Source: Nepenthes gracilis (taxonomy: Eukaryota > Streptophyta > Magnoliopsida > Caryophyllales > Nepenthaceae). Taken from it: a stretch of DNA of 64,000 nucleotides. Of this stretch, positions 1 through 12,485 are shown one piece after another. The stretch's first letter is position 1. The number at the start of each line of letters is the position of its first letter. The stretch covers positions 1,240,001 through 1,304,000 of the forward strand of contig BSYO01000024.1 of assembly GCA_033239525.1 (NCBI GenBank), given 5' to 3'. Under the pieces are notes generated by a model. The model made no database searches and was not told where the DNA came from. It saw nothing but the letters and a program-made list of their open reading frames with translations. The position numbers were made by a program, and so were the translations under genes.

Positions 1-395
1 TTGCAGTTCTTAGTAGCGACCGTCGATCACCGACTGGCATGTACTACTTCTAGCTATCACCATAGTAGATCTGAACTTTCATATAAACCTTCAAGCTAAA
101 AATACGTAATGATAAATTTATATAACCACCGCGCCTTAATTTAGTTTTGAAAAGGATAATTATTCTAAATTACCCCTTTTTAGGTTAATATTTGGGACCA
201 TGGATTCATAAGAAAATTTCCCACCAGCCAAACAGAGCATAACTTCCAACTATCGACTGTCATCACTGTTGAGTATTCCAAGTGAAGTTTGTATGGAAGT
301 GGTTGCCTTATCCATTTCTCCCATCCTCAACATCACAAAACTCAAACCCCACAGCTTATTCATGAAACCGCTCTGTTTTCTCAAGCTAGTCAGCC
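1..395. other. Upstream flank of the PnsB4-like gene
   Basis: No gene is seen here. The stretch is AT-rich and presumably holds the promoter and 5' UTR of the gene that starts at 396. A weak TATA-like run (tataaa) lies at about 82-87, too far from the start codon to assign with confidence. An open frame from 269 to 469 overlaps exon 1 in another frame and is not supported. Confidence 0.5.
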
Positions 396-3300
396 ATGGC
401 GGAAGCTATCATGGAGTTTCCCGTGACTACGATTCCACATTTCCACAGCTCTTCTCTCCACCCGGCTAATTCAATCACCATTGCAGTTCCGGTACCGGTA
501 ACGATGCGCTTTTCTTGTTTACAAATCATTCACTCTTGAAAACTTCTGCCCATTTATGAATCTTGGATTTGCAGCTCAGGCAGCGTTCGAACGCTCAATT
601 CAGCAATGGATGGCAGTGTCAGGTGAGTGATTTATGAAGAACTTTAAGCTGAAGCAGCAGATTCTGTATGGTTTTTTCTCTTTGAGGATTTGATTTGGGG
701 ATCTTAATTCCCTTCTGGAACAAAGGTTGGAAGCAGGAAGAGCAGAAGGGGTTGTTTGAGCAAAGTAAAAGCTTTCCCAGATTGGCCTCTAATGGCTGTT
801 CTTGTTCAACATATCGAAGGCCAAAGAGATGTCATCATCCATAAATCTGTTTGGCATCTTAACGATGAAGCCATCAAAAATGTCTGTAAGTCTGTTTATA
901 ATGCTTAGATTTATTACCATCAACTTATAATAACTTGATTGGAAGGTAAGTCTTATCAAGTGGTAAGTTATTTTATTGTAATTTAGAGATTATAAGATTA
1001 AACCATGAAAACATCGTCTATTCAATAGAAAGCTAAGATTATATTGTTGGGTTTCAAATGCAGAAACTTTACTTGCAAAGTTGAGAACTAATCTTTACAA
1101 ATATAATTTTTAAAATTTTTTAAACTCAGGAAATAAATTATACAATAATAAACAATGCAATATAATAAACATAATTAGTGAGGCATAATAATTTTTGTGA
1201 AGAATTTCTTTTGAAAATGAGAGAAAAAAATCATGAAACTGTAGGACCAAAATTATTCATTATACTATGAGTCTCGGATATGGTAATTCATAGAACATAA
1301 CAATACAATGCATTGTTTTAACAAATCCGAACAATAGAAAATATGAGAGTAAGTGAGATAAAAATGACCAGAAAAAATATTTTTCTTGAGACCAAGAATA
1401 ATATACTCAATGTTGGTGAATAATAAAATATGATTTGAAATTTGAGCCAACGGGAAAATATTCCTCTTGTTCTTTTTTTTCCTTATTCTTTTCTCTCTTT
1501 GTGTCGACGCTCAAAAGACTTAAGAATTTTGTACATGTGTTGTTGTACTTATGTCACAAACCCGGATTAAAAGTTGGTAATAATTAAAGACTATAATTAT
1601 AATCCACAAAATAAATTTCAAACAAAAAAGAGTATACCCAAATGCAATACCCAACACTGAATCGAACATGACAAAAATATCAAAATTGTTGATAATAATA
1701 ATGACATCAAACATCACAATATCTCTTTCAACTACCTATTTAAATATCAAATGCTGGTCATAACTTGTTCAAAAATCTATAAGAAAAAATAACAATTCAA
1801 ATAACACATAATCATATTATCTATCCAATATAACCTGAAAAATGTCACAATCCAACTATTGAAATAATCCCAATCATACATCCATTAAAATACAATACAC
1901 TAACATCAACTTATGCACAATCCTCTTTTTACCAAAAATACATGAAAATAATAATGTAAACCAAACTACAAGTCTAATAATCACAAAATATAACAATATC
2001 TCTTTAAACATCCTAATTCGAGCCCCCTACAACATAGCTCTCTAATATGAAAGGGGTTAGAAATAAAAAAATTATAAGTCAAATGCTCAATTTGTATCAG
2101 TGTATATATAACCAAACCAATATATATTTGTAAATCAGAGGGAGGAAACGATAACGATAAAACATATATAAAATCTAATACAAATTAGGGGTTCAAATAT
2201 GCCAAATGTCCAAATGTGATTTTATACGTAAAATTCGTAATCCTAAATACAAATATCAAATAATCTAAATATATGAAATCATCTAAAGTCCGATACCACA
2301 AATCCGAATGGTGGTCAAAACCTGTAAATTTCATACCAAACATCTCGACAATCAAATTAAAAGTAGGTAAAAATATTAAAAATCTAAAATATGCCAAAAT
2401 TTGAGAAACAAAAGCCAAAAAAACTAATTTTAAGGAATGATTGCATATATTTTCAATAACTTTAAACTAAATTATTATTATTTACACTTATAGATGGCCG
2501 TCTGCGTATTCCTCCTATAGATGGGGTTAAATATAACTTTTTTTACTACCTATGGATGATAGGTGTAATATTTACATTTGTCTGAATATATTAGGATATC
2601 TAAATATATTAATTTTATTCAATTTATTACGATAATTCTCAACAAAATTCCAAATTGGGGGATCTATAACAAATATTTAAAACCTTTTCTCTCTGACAAA
2701 AAAATATAAAACTTTTACTCTAAGTAAGTTCAAATATAAAAATTTTAACCTTGTAAAAAAATATAAATATCAAAATAATAATAAAATAGAGTTTAATCCG
2801 AAATATATATACAGAGTACCACACATAAGGCCCAAATGTAAGTTTTTATGATTTTTTCTTTATAAATATTTTACATATAACATAATATTTTAAAATATTT
2901 ACCTTTTTTGTATAAACAAGCAAACTTCTCAAATATTTGATAAAACCATGCAAAACCTCAAAACATCTGATAAAACTATATACGTGCACATATATTTAAA
3001 GTGTGGTTAGTAAAAGATGACATGTATGAACAATAAACCATCAAACGTAAGCAAAATTAGAGAAAAATATAAATATATCAAAAATTGGGTTTAGATATAC
3101 TTCTCTTAACCCTTAAATTTGGTAGATTTCACAAAATGATACTTCAAAATTACCCTTATATTTCTCTTTCTTCCTTCCCTTCTTTTTCTATCTCATTTGT
3201 CTTCTATTCATGCAAAAATACCTGAAAATAGTTTTAGATATACTTCTATACATAGATTAGCGCACGAGCGTCGATCAGGTGTGTATCAGACACTGCTTTG

Positions 3301-6300
3301 TGCCTCAGTTGTGCATAAGTGTCACATCAGATGCGATTCAGGCACGAGCAATCTGCTAATGCTATGCATGAGCACTGTAGTGATGCTCATCAGTTGTCAT
3401 ATAATCTGTCTGAAACACGTTCGAGGCCTCCAGGGGTACTCATCGGGTGCGCACAATATATCAAAAATGGGTATTAGCACACGCCATGCTTGCATCGAGC
3501 GCCAAACCTGCTTCAATCCTTGATTTTTTTATGAATTTTTTATTATACACATATTTGTACATATTCAAAATAAATTAATAATATCAAAATAATTTAATTA
3601 AAAAACCAGGCATTACACCTTAACCCTAGCAAGACACACAAGAACATTTATAGTAGTATTGATGTATGTGTGCTCATCACGTGTATCAGGTATGATCCCC
3701 TTTGGGAAATCCATGTATGTGTAACTTTTAAGCGATATTCCTATTGGAATTAGTGCATATCTGTCTATCGTATACCTATCATACACAAATGTTTTTGGTT
3801 CAGTAGAAATAACATTTATTCGGTTGATCCTCGCACTAGATTGTATGCCTTCTTGTGAATCCTATTGCTTAGTTGACATTCAACCGACACTCAGTTGACT
3901 TTGTAAGAATACCGCATAAACTTCTAATAAGCAAACGCTCGATCGATTCTTTCTTGACATCTTTGCTTGAACATGTCTCTACATGACATGTCAATCGGTA
4001 TAGGACTCACAAAAGAATAATCCAAAATCAATAATTTTTTTCCCCATGATTTTATGAGAGCCGTCACCATCCTGACTATCATTTGTCACATTTCAAGCTT
4101 TTCTTTTTGCATTATATTTGTTATCATATTTGACCTATTATCTTTGATTTTTGAGTTCTTACATAGGAGCTTTTATAGCAGTATTAGTGCACGTTTACTC
4201 CTCATGTATATCAGGCATGACCCTCTCTGGATAATCCATCCAATATACCCTCGAGGTGGTATTCCTATTGAAGTTGGCGCAGGACCATCTATTTTACACT
4301 TGTTGCATGCAAATGTTTCTAGTTCAGTGGAATGACTTTTGCTTGGTCAATTCACACACTAGCCTTGTATAATTCTTCTGTGAATACTATCACTTGATTG
4401 ATACTCAATTGACCTTATAGGGACATCTCATGATCCTTGAGTGAACTCTGACTCTCAGTCGACTGTCGATTAACTCTCATCTGATCTTTACTTTATATAT
4501 TTGCTCAAATGTGCCTCCACATGACATGTCAATGACTATAAGATTTACAAGATAATGAACCAAAACCCAACATATATATCTTTAATCGTTTTCAAAGTTC
4601 ATAGTATAAAAAGTATCATGCAACATGCCTATGTTTTTTTTTTTTTTGCAATAATATGAATTATATTAAAAACTCAAATATTTTGGTATATTTCATTTAG
4701 TCAAAATTATAATCTTGCCGATGCAATTCTCGATAATCGAATATTCTTTGAAAGAATAACCCGCAAATTTCACAACATAATACACAAAGAAAAAGTCTTT
4801 CTTTTATAATTTAGAGTTTGGTGTATCTTATAAATAAGAAAAAATGACCGTATATATAGCACCCGTAATTTGTAATCTCTGGTTAGGTTAAGTTAAGCAG
4901 TCCAACCATCATACGATACAGAATGTGACAATAAATTCACCTTATTATTACTCTCTATGGGTACCCTTTTATCTGTAAATTTTTTTACATGTACAAATAA
5001 TCATGCCCTTTGCCAATGTTCCTTTCAATAATATGTTCATTGATTTCCCTTTTCCCTTGCTGTTTGATGATAGATACTTTCTACATTATGTTCACCTGTT
5101 GGGGATGTTGTTTCTTCGGCTCCACCAAAGTAAGCATTCCTTTTGAAATGTGAAGCACTTTGGTCATCTTGGTAGATTGAAGTGTTTATTTTCATTTAAA
5201 TGTCTCGTAGATCACTTGTCACTACTCTTAGGTGCGTTTCATATCGCATGTCAATAGGAATCGATGTGGCATATGTGTGGCACTTATGGGAAATTCAGAA
5301 ATTAAATTTTTTATAATTTTTATATTATTTAACTGACGTAATTTTTAAATTTTAAAAATTTTCGTTTTAAAAAATAAAAAAGTTTTTAGATACCATCTTC
5401 ATCTATGAATAGACATATTAAGGTCAATTTTTCTATATGCAAATGTATAATGAGTCTAAATTTTCTTAATTTTAGACAATCATAATTTCATTAGAATTAT
5501 ATATTTGATTTCATTAGTATGAATAACAGTTAAACAAGGTTTCATTATATCTTTGAGGCGATTTGTATAAACCTATTTACATTATAAGGGACAAATATTA
5601 TCTTTAAAACGTGATATGGTAACAAATTTTGAAAACTTTTGTTAAATGGTTACATGGTTTTACATATAATATTTAAACAAATATCATTTTATAAGAAATA
5701 TTATCATCAAGAATTATACTCATACATGCATAAGTTTTGCAAATTTAGATTAATATAGTTTGTATTTGGTTCAACCATAAGAGAGGGATTTTTCCTGTTC
5801 CTCCATGCACGGCTCCTTGTGTGGGCCATCAATGTGAAAGTCTCGATGGTTACTTAACGAGTTCTAACTCACACCTTAGTAACTGAGTTTTTATTTATAA
5901 GTCATTACAAGTCTTTTATGATTTTTTTCGTATTAGATTTTTGAACTAATTCAAGCTTGTATAAGAATTAACAAAACAAATATTGTTGTAGAAAATCCAT
6001 ATGAATTTAAAAGTAGATGTTGTTTGTTGTTAATTTTAATTGGTGGTAACGCTCGTTGTGGTGGTATAGGATCCATACTATGATTCAGAAGTGTATCGAA
6101 AAGACGGAGGAGATGGAAGTGGCAATTGGCTCTATGAGAAGGTTTTTTCCCCCCTTTAATATTAACGGTATATGTACTTGAATTTATTCCTTTGATTTGT
6201 AAAAAACTATCCATTATATGATATGATGCAGCAAGACGATATAGAAGAATCAGCGAGAGCAGCGCTGTGGCGAGAAGAGCTGATAGAGGAGATCGAGCAG

Positions 6301-6351
6301 AAAGCCACCGGTGCCGGGCTGCCAGAGCTGGAAGAGGCTGGCCGCAAATAA
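396..6351 (+). CDS. PnsB4: PnsB4 (NDF6)-like subunit of the chloroplast NDH complex
   Basis: Six exons: 396-497, 575-622, 726-885, 5074-5129, 6070-6141 and 6232-6351. All introns have GT-AG ends and the phases agree, giving 185 residues. The start is chosen because it begins MAEAI in a good context (gccATGGcg) and joins exon 2 in frame. Residues 1 to about 50 are Ser/Pro-rich, as expected of a chloroplast transit peptide. Exon 3 gives a conserved block ending HKSVWHLNDEAIKNV. Exon 4 is a hydrophobic, Cys-rich membrane segment (about residues 102-118, FYIMFTCWGCCFFGSTK). Exons 5-6 are an acidic stromal-like tail (DPYYDSEVYRKDGGDG, then REELIEEIEQK). As I recall the family, this matches PnsB4/NDF6, a single-pass thylakoid subunit of subcomplex B of NDH, which supports cyclic electron flow around photosystem I. 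The family identity is from memory; the exon structure is seen directly. Another small thylakoid protein is the main alternative. Confidence 0.7.
886..5073 (+). other. Large fourth-exon-flanking intron of the PnsB4-like gene
   Basis: A 4188 bp AT-rich intron between exons 3 and 4, far longer than the other four introns (77 to 940 bp). It contains no coding sequence that I can support. The open frames at 1265, 1520, 2185 and 3197 are short and low-complexity. A diverged duplication lies at about 3640-4575 and suggests old transposon-derived material. Confidence 0.65.
3640..4575 (+). repeat. Diverged ~0.4 kb direct duplication inside the intron
   Basis: Two related segments, about 3640-4035 and 4155-4575, keep the same order of words: a tatag(t/c)agtatt run, a tatcagg(t/c)atga run, gatattcctattg versus ggtattcctattg, aaatgtttt/tc with gttcagt, and finally acatgacatgtcaat. 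The offset is about 520 bp. The copies are clearly old, with many substitutions and small gaps. They could be the remains of two LTRs, or of a tandemly duplicated non-autonomous element; no terminal motif or coding capacity decides this. Confidence 0.55.
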
Positions 6352-8030
6352 GAACTTGTTAAATGATCCCTTCCCATCTTATATGTAATGCAATCCGTTC
6401 ATAAATTGTATATGCAGTTGTTCATTTTGGCTGCTAATTGGTACACAGATGATTAAGCAATAATTCTATTTATCTTTATCGTTCTATGAGCGCCTTTCTT
6501 TTTGTACATGATATCTTTCTCACTTCAAAGTAGCACAATCTAATTCACATATATTACCAAATTAAATGTATATAGCATATTTTCTCATGCAAGCAATGTT
6601 GACTAGACTTATGCTCAGAATATTACATCAGATATTCGATTACAGTACGATCAACACTACATGATTGTTTAACTTTTATATTATATGCAATTGATATTGT
6701 TTTTTGTTGATTGAAATTTTACAAGCATTTAGATACTATCCGTTTTGATCATTTGAAGCGGTTAGCGGCCATTAAATTGACATATTTACAAATATTTACC
6801 TTTTTCATGATAATATAAATAAGCAGACAATATTATATCATTTAAAATTATTAGGTATAATTTCTACAAAAAGAAGTTATTATGTGAAGTGATTTTGAAA
6901 AGGGCAGCCTATTGTTATTAATGGAATGCATAAGTTTAGTAAATTTCCTTCTCCCTAAAGGTGATGAATTTGTGAAAGCTTGTACATCTCTAATTAGTTT
7001 CATGATACTAACTTTGAAAATACTGTAGCCTGTTTAATCTCTTTCCAAATGGGAGTTGCAATGACAAATCAAAGATCTTACCATAAAAAAACTTCTTTTT
7101 TGCATATCAAGCTTATTTATGGATTGTCTAAATAACTATCCATATTAATTAGATCACATTATGAATATTTATATATCATATTTATTTTATTTCAAATATA
7201 AATTGTTATATCTTATATTTGTTTCTACAATTTTAAATATATATCAAGCTTACTTAGCCTTTTTTTGGTTTATTATGTGCTATAAAATCTCTTATAGATC
7301 TAATATCAAATCCCTTTTATGCAAACAACACAGAAATAACAAAATATATTGTGAACAAGCAAATTCCATAGCTAAACCACAAATGCACTATGAGAATATA
7401 TTTATTAAGAAGAAAACTAATCGAATATCTAAAGAGGAATCACGGAATTTACTCCCAATCAGTCCAAACAAATTCCATGGTAAATTTTAGAAATGTTGAA
7501 CGATAATATTTCATTAGTAGGCACAGGAGTTGTCTTTCATAATTCTTCAGAAAGAAGCCACTAATGAGTCTATATGTTGGCTTATATATCCTAAGAAACT
7601 CTAATGATCCTAAGCTATCCAATTAACTTTAATGAACATTAATTAAAAAATTTGCTCTCACATAAATAAACCAAAAGAATAGTAACTAAGAAGTACAAAT
7701 CAAGCCCTCAAAAAAAAAAAAAGAAAAAACTTGATTGGCTTTTAAGATCTTTATCCTCACCTTCTAAAATTTAATAATTGCAGTCTCACCTCATCATAGT
7801 CCTCCCACATGCTCTCTTCTTTTTCCTTATCACTAGGCTCTACTAGCATGAAAACTTACCTGGATCTATAATAGTGTCCATTGCCCATTTGGGGCCACAT
7901 ATTAAACAAAGCCCACTGTTTTGTCCTTTCTGGTACCTTAACCTGAGCCAACTTCTTTACTTCCCTGAGTTTCTCTTTCAGACCATTCTCCTTAACTTTG
8001 GTTCCTTCAAAGGCATCTGTTTTGAATAGT
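6352..8030. other. Intergenic AT-rich sequence downstream of PnsB4
   Basis: This holds the 3' UTR of the upstream gene and then AT-rich sequence. An open frame at 7161-7490 is AT-driven, has no recognisable domain, and is not supported. Nothing else is seen until gypsy gag remains begin at about 8040. Confidence 0.5.
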
Positions 8031-8034
8031 TCCT

Positions 8035-8600
8035 AGTGTTAGGTCCTCTTTTGCAATTCCCCTTAGATGCAGTAGCTCTCATCTAGTATTTTATCAATTA
8101 TATTCTCTTTCAATATCTCTGCCATTCTCATAACTTTTGTTAGTCGTTCTGGTCACTTTAACTTATTGGCTAGTCATGGCCGTAGTCCTTCAGTGAAGAT
8201 GTTGAGTAATGGCTCATCCATCTAGCCCTCGAACCAGTGCCTGCAGTTGTCAAAATTTCTTGATGTGAGTTTGAACTCTACCTGCTGAGCGTCACTAAAC
8301 AAATTGCCTTTGATGATTAAACATGGGTGGATGCCCCGATGAGCAAAGAGATCATGTTCAAATGTTGTCTATCCTAAGCATCTTCTCTTCTTAGCATATT
8401 GAGCCTTTGATCCACGCCCACCACTTGCCAGCTTTATCATCCAAATGGAAGCCAGTGGTGGTCATAGTTTCTTATCTTGCTACCTCAGAAACATAAAAAC
8501 TGTTCTCTACTCTAATTGGTAGAGTATATTTGTGCAATGGAACTCACCACTCCTTCGGCCATCTTTGCAGGTTCAGTTAAGCTCTCTTCAATGCTTCAAC
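8035..8600 (-). pseudogene. Decayed Ty3/gypsy gag fragment
   Basis: Read on the minus strand, broken frames resemble a plant retrotransposon gag. Around 8470-8400 the translation contains FHLDDKAGKWWAWIKGS, matching the F-L--EA--W-- core of gypsy capsids. Around 8260-8110 it gives a sequence ending in a DEPLLNIFTEGLRP-like stretch, then a KLTKVMRMAE-like helix, the usual gag order. Several stops interrupt it and no LTR or pol of this element is visible, so it is an old fragment lying just left of the copia element. Confidence 0.6.
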
Positions 8601-8625
8601 TTGTGCTTGGTTGGTAGGTGTACTC

Positions 8626-9254
8626 TATTGGCCGGAAATAGGACGGCCTACCGTCACAAGTACAAAGGGATCGAATAGAAGGAAAGAAAGAATAATGACA
8701 AGCGATATTTACGTGGTAAACCCTTATTAATCAAGAGAAAAACCACGGGACATTGAGTCCGAAAAAATTACACTATGTATGAGATAGATATTACAAACAG
8801 TAAGGCGAAAATGCTCACACACTCAGTCGAGTCTTCTTCCACTCCTCTGTTTTTCTTTCTTACTCTCACATACTCTGCTCTTCTACACTCTCTACACTTT
8901 TTGCTTACCACCCACACGTATATATAAGGATATACAAAGGTCTCAGCAGCTGAACCAGCACGTCATTACTTGTGGAAGGTGCACGGTTCCCAAGAGACAT
9001 GTATCACCTAGCAAAGTAGAAGGTGCATGCCGCAATGCCAGGATGGCGGTCGGTTGTCTTGGGTTTCTAAGGTTACCTACCTAAATAGGCGTGTCACCCT
9101 ACTCCCCTTTAGTCTTGGCAGTGCTCATGTTGCCTTTAATGAGCTTGGCCAACTCAGACCGTCCTTCTAAGATGCACCGGCCAACATCCTCGTTGTGGCC
9201 CTTCCTGGCCAACGTCATGTTGACCGAATTTCTTCATGGGAGAGATTTTTAACA
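8626..9254 (-). repeat. 3' LTR of the copia element
   Basis: 629 bp, closely similar to 13271-13843. The shared core includes the run beginning ttggccg, an acgtatatataagga segment (a likely TATA region for the element) and the actcccctttagtc/aatc segment. On the minus strand the LTR begins TGTTAAAAATC just after a purine-rich run (gagggaaag) that fits a polypurine tract. Confidence 0.85.
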
Positions 9255-9876
9255 AACTTTCCCTCTCGACCATGAGGAAGTTAACTCTGTTAGCCTGGCC
9301 ATCTTGCAGCATGCCTCATTTTTTTCTTTCGGTAGAATCTTCGTCATCATGTCTGCCCCATTCTCTTCCGTGCTAACCTTTTCAAATGACAGAAGTCCTT
9401 CCTCCAGCACATCTCGCACCCAATGATATCGTGTATCAATGTGCTTAGATTTGGAATGAAATGAGGAGTTCTTACATAGATGAATGGCACTCTGACTGTC
9501 ACAAAGTACCACATATCTCTCCTGTTGGATGCCTAACTCCTGAACGAACTCCTTCATCCACAGCATCTCCTTGCAAGCTTCCGTAACTGTAATGTATTCG
9601 GCTTCAGTTGTGGATAGAGCTACACATTTTTGTAGCTTGGATTGCTAGAAAACTGCACCGCCCGTAAATTTTATCAAGTAACCCGTGTGGATTTGCGTGT
9701 GTCAACATCTCCTGGCCATGTCTCTGCGTCTCAATATCCCACCAATCGCGTTTTGTTGCTTCCAAGACACAAGCACCTCTCGAAGTACCCCGAATATATC
9801 TCATGATCCATTTTATCGCGGACAGGTGTTCCTTTCCTGGATTGGACAAAACCTACTGATTGTGTCCCCGGCATGA
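9249..9876 (-). pseudogene. Copia RNase H domain, broken
   Basis: The minus-strand frame 9566-9249 reads through the end of a copia RNase H: a CDSQSAIHLCKN-type active-site region, then SKSKHIDTRYHWVRD and an ADMMTKILPK-like tail, all typical of the end of copia pol. The frame 9849-9604 gives the preceding linker with HLSAIKWIMRYIRGTS. The two parts are in different frames with stops between them. Confidence 0.8.
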
Positions 9877-10815
9877 GCTATGTCCGGTCTGGGTGCACAC
9901 GGAGAGCATACATCGTGCTTCCCACAGCTGATGAGTAGGAAACGCCTTTCATGTATTTCCTCTTGTCATCCATAGTCGGGCATTGACGAGTGCTTAGCCT
10001 GTAGTGATTCGCCGACGGTGTACTCACGGGCTTTGACTTCTCCATGTTGAATCGTTGGAACACTTTCTCAAGATAGTTCTCTTGAGATAATCATAACTTC
10101 CCTGCCTTCCGATCGCGTAAGATTCTGACTCTCAGAATCTGCTTAGCCGATCCAAGGTCCTTCATGGCAAATGATTGTCCAAGCTGCTCCTTCAGCTTAT
10201 TTATCCGATCTCCATTGCATCTGACGATCAGCATGTCGTCTACGTAAAGGAGAAGAACAACAAAATCATCATCTGAGAACTTTTGTACAAATACGCAATG
10301 GTCAAGAGTTGTCCGCCGATACCCTGACTGGTCATAACTGACTCAAATTTCTTGTACCCTTTGCTGGGGCTTGCTTTCCGTCTGAGACTCTTTCTTTCTT
10401 AGCGGACAAGTTTCTCCTTCCCCTTGCCTTTGAACCCTCCGGTTGCTCCATGTAGATCTCCTCCTCAAGCTCACCATGGAGGAATCTTTGTCCGGACATC
10501 CATTTGTTCAACCTCCAAGTCCGGGCGGCAAATGTGCCAAGCACTACCGGACGGAGGACATTTTGACAACCGGGGCAAAGATCTCATCAAAGTCAATCCC
10601 CCTTTGTTGACTGAAGCCCTTCACTACCAATCATGCCTTGTGCTTAGGCTTCTTGGTATTCTCGTCCTGCTTCAAGCGATAGACCCATTTGTTCTTGAGG
10701 ACCTTCTTCCCCTTAGGAAGTTTTACCAAGTCAAAGGTGTGATTTTCATGAAGGGAGCTCATCTCCTCCTTCATGGCTTCCAACCAATCCTCTTTTGTTG
10801 CCGTCCTTCATTGCC
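9877..10815 (-). pseudogene. Copia reverse transcriptase domain, broken
   Basis: Several minus-strand frames together cover a copia-type RT. The catalytic box reads LLYVDDMLIV at about 10255-10225. It is followed by a QRFNMEKSKPVSTP-like connection region (about 10063-10010). Stops and frameshifts occur throughout, for example at the 10330 region, where the palm segment is missing or scrambled. No product is possible. Confidence 0.8.
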
Positions 10816-10818
10816 TCT

Positions 10819-11990
10819 TCATAATCCTCGTGCTCTCCAAAGATCGGTGAGCATTACATATTCATTTGGTGACAGGCGGATAGACGGCCGTCTATCACGT
10901 GAGGACCGTCTAACAGAGACATTTCCAGCTGGTTGAGGAATAACTTCATCATTGGTGTCATCTGGAGCCATGACTTCCCCTTGATTATTCTCAACCGTCC
11001 CCTGACCAGGATCTTCTCCTTCTAGGAAGGCCGGACGGACACCTTCAGCACTCCCTTGGTCCGTTTGCACATCATTACACTTGGCATTTCTGCCAATGTC
11101 TTCAATCGTCTCATTCTCGACAAAGGTTACGTCCCTAAACCGGATGAGTTTCCTGGCGGCTGGATCATAGAACCGATAGCCCAGTTCATCTTCCCTGTAG
11201 CCCAAAAAGACGCACTGAGTCGTCTTTGGCTCCAACTTTGTCCTTTCATCTCTTGGGACATGTACGAATGCTTTGCATCCGAATACTCGCAAATGATCAT
11301 AGGACGGCTCCGCCTGGCCCATATCTTTTTCTTCCACTTTACCCATCAGAGGCTTGCTAGGCGACCTGTTGATGATGTAGGCCGGCGTCCGGAGTGCTTC
11401 TGGCCAGAATGAAGCATGAAGCTTTGTTTCAAAAAGCATGCAGGTGTACTCTCTCCAGAGCGCACGATTCATCCGTCTCGCCACTCCATTCAACCGTGGA
11501 GTCTTTGGTGGCGTTTCGATGCCTAATACCATGCACCGGTAGTAGGCATCAAAAGGTCCCAAGTATTCGTCGTCTTGTCACTACGGATGGCCTTGCCTTC
11601 TTCCCCGTCGGGCGCTCCACTAGAGCGTGAATCACAAAGACACCAAGAACTCCGGGTCTTGGTCATTAGTGGGTAGACCCACAGCCTTCTTGAGCAATCG
11701 TCAATGAAAGAAACAAAATATTGGGCTCCACCAAATGACTTTTCTCTGAATGGCCCACACACATCTGTGTGAACTAGTTCTAGGAGTTCCACCTTTGGAC
11801 CGGACGACTCCCCATGGAATGAAACTCTCCTTTGCTTTCCAGCCAAGCAATGAGGACATGTCTTTTGTCCTTCCTCCTTTGCTCCAGTGATCAGGCCTTT
11901 CTTTGCCAAGCAGGACAGCCCTTCATTACTCATGTGGCTTAGCCTTCTATGGCACAGGTTCATCGTCTCTGTGCTGGCTGTGGTATTCAC
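10819..11990 (-). pseudogene. Copia integrase, broken
   Basis: The frame 11990-11523 begins with the His/Cys pre-integrase zinc motif (CHRRLSHMSNEGL ... CPHCLAGK) and the start of the catalytic core (LVHTDVCGPF, then YFVSFIDDCSRRLWVYPL). After the second Asp (IRSD, near 11590) a frameshift leads into the frame 11562-10819, which carries the rest of the core, the PSKPL and GCKAFVHVP segments and a Lys/Arg-rich tail (RRSSRDRRP). The position expected to hold the catalytic Glu (usually NGVAERMNR) reads NGVARRMNR here, so the active site also appears lost by substitution. Confidence 0.8.
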
Positions 11991-11993
11991 ATC

Positions 11994-12473
11994 TCATGCC
12001 ACTGCACAGGCCTTCATCAGATACAGGCCGGCGGCCTTCTTTCCTCTTGCTACAATAAGAGATCCTCTTGTAAGCTTCCACTCGCCTTCACAGAAGGTAT
12101 TGCAATAACCTTCATCATCCAAGCATCCGGCTGAGATGACATTCAGCCGAATGTCAGGGACATGACGTACGTCCTTCAATATCAGCTTTGTCCCGTTATT
12201 TGTGACCAGGATAACATCTCCTCTGCCTACAACGGGAGATGTTCCTTCATTCCCCATCCTTATTACTCCAAAATCTCCTCGAGTATAGGATGTAAATAGC
12301 TGCCTTATGGACGTGACGTGCAAGGTGGCACCAGAGTCGATCACCCAGCCGGACTCCTCGTTCGTCACATTTGCCACGTCTCCTTCACTCGTCAGCAGGA
12401 GACCGCCTGCTGTTACTACTGAGACGGAGGACCTTTCCTCTACCCGTTCACTGTCACCTTTTTCTTTTTTCAT
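11994..12473 (-). pseudogene. Copia protease region
   Basis: This open minus-strand frame contains the aspartic protease signature WVIDSGATLHVTS near its start, followed by the usual flap and second-strand region (RHVPDIRLNVISAGCLDDEG). In copia elements this domain is cut from the Gag-Pol polyprotein and processes it. The domain itself is open here, but it sits between a shifted gag and a broken integrase, so it is only a remnant of a polyprotein. Confidence 0.8.
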
Positions 12474-12485
12474 ATTTTTCCGCTT

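Noticed and set aside
3197..3523. A 108-codon frame in the PnsB4 intron
   Set aside because: No domain, Ser/Cys/His-rich in a chance-like way, and inside a well-supported intron with repeat-like neighbours.
7161..7490. A 109-codon frame in AT-rich sequence
   Set aside because: Lys/Ile/Tyr-rich translation typical of AT-rich non-coding DNA.
10424..10936. A 170-codon plus-strand open frame inside the copia element
   Set aside because: It lies antisense to recognisable copia RT and integrase coding sequence, has no domain, and is a shadow frame.
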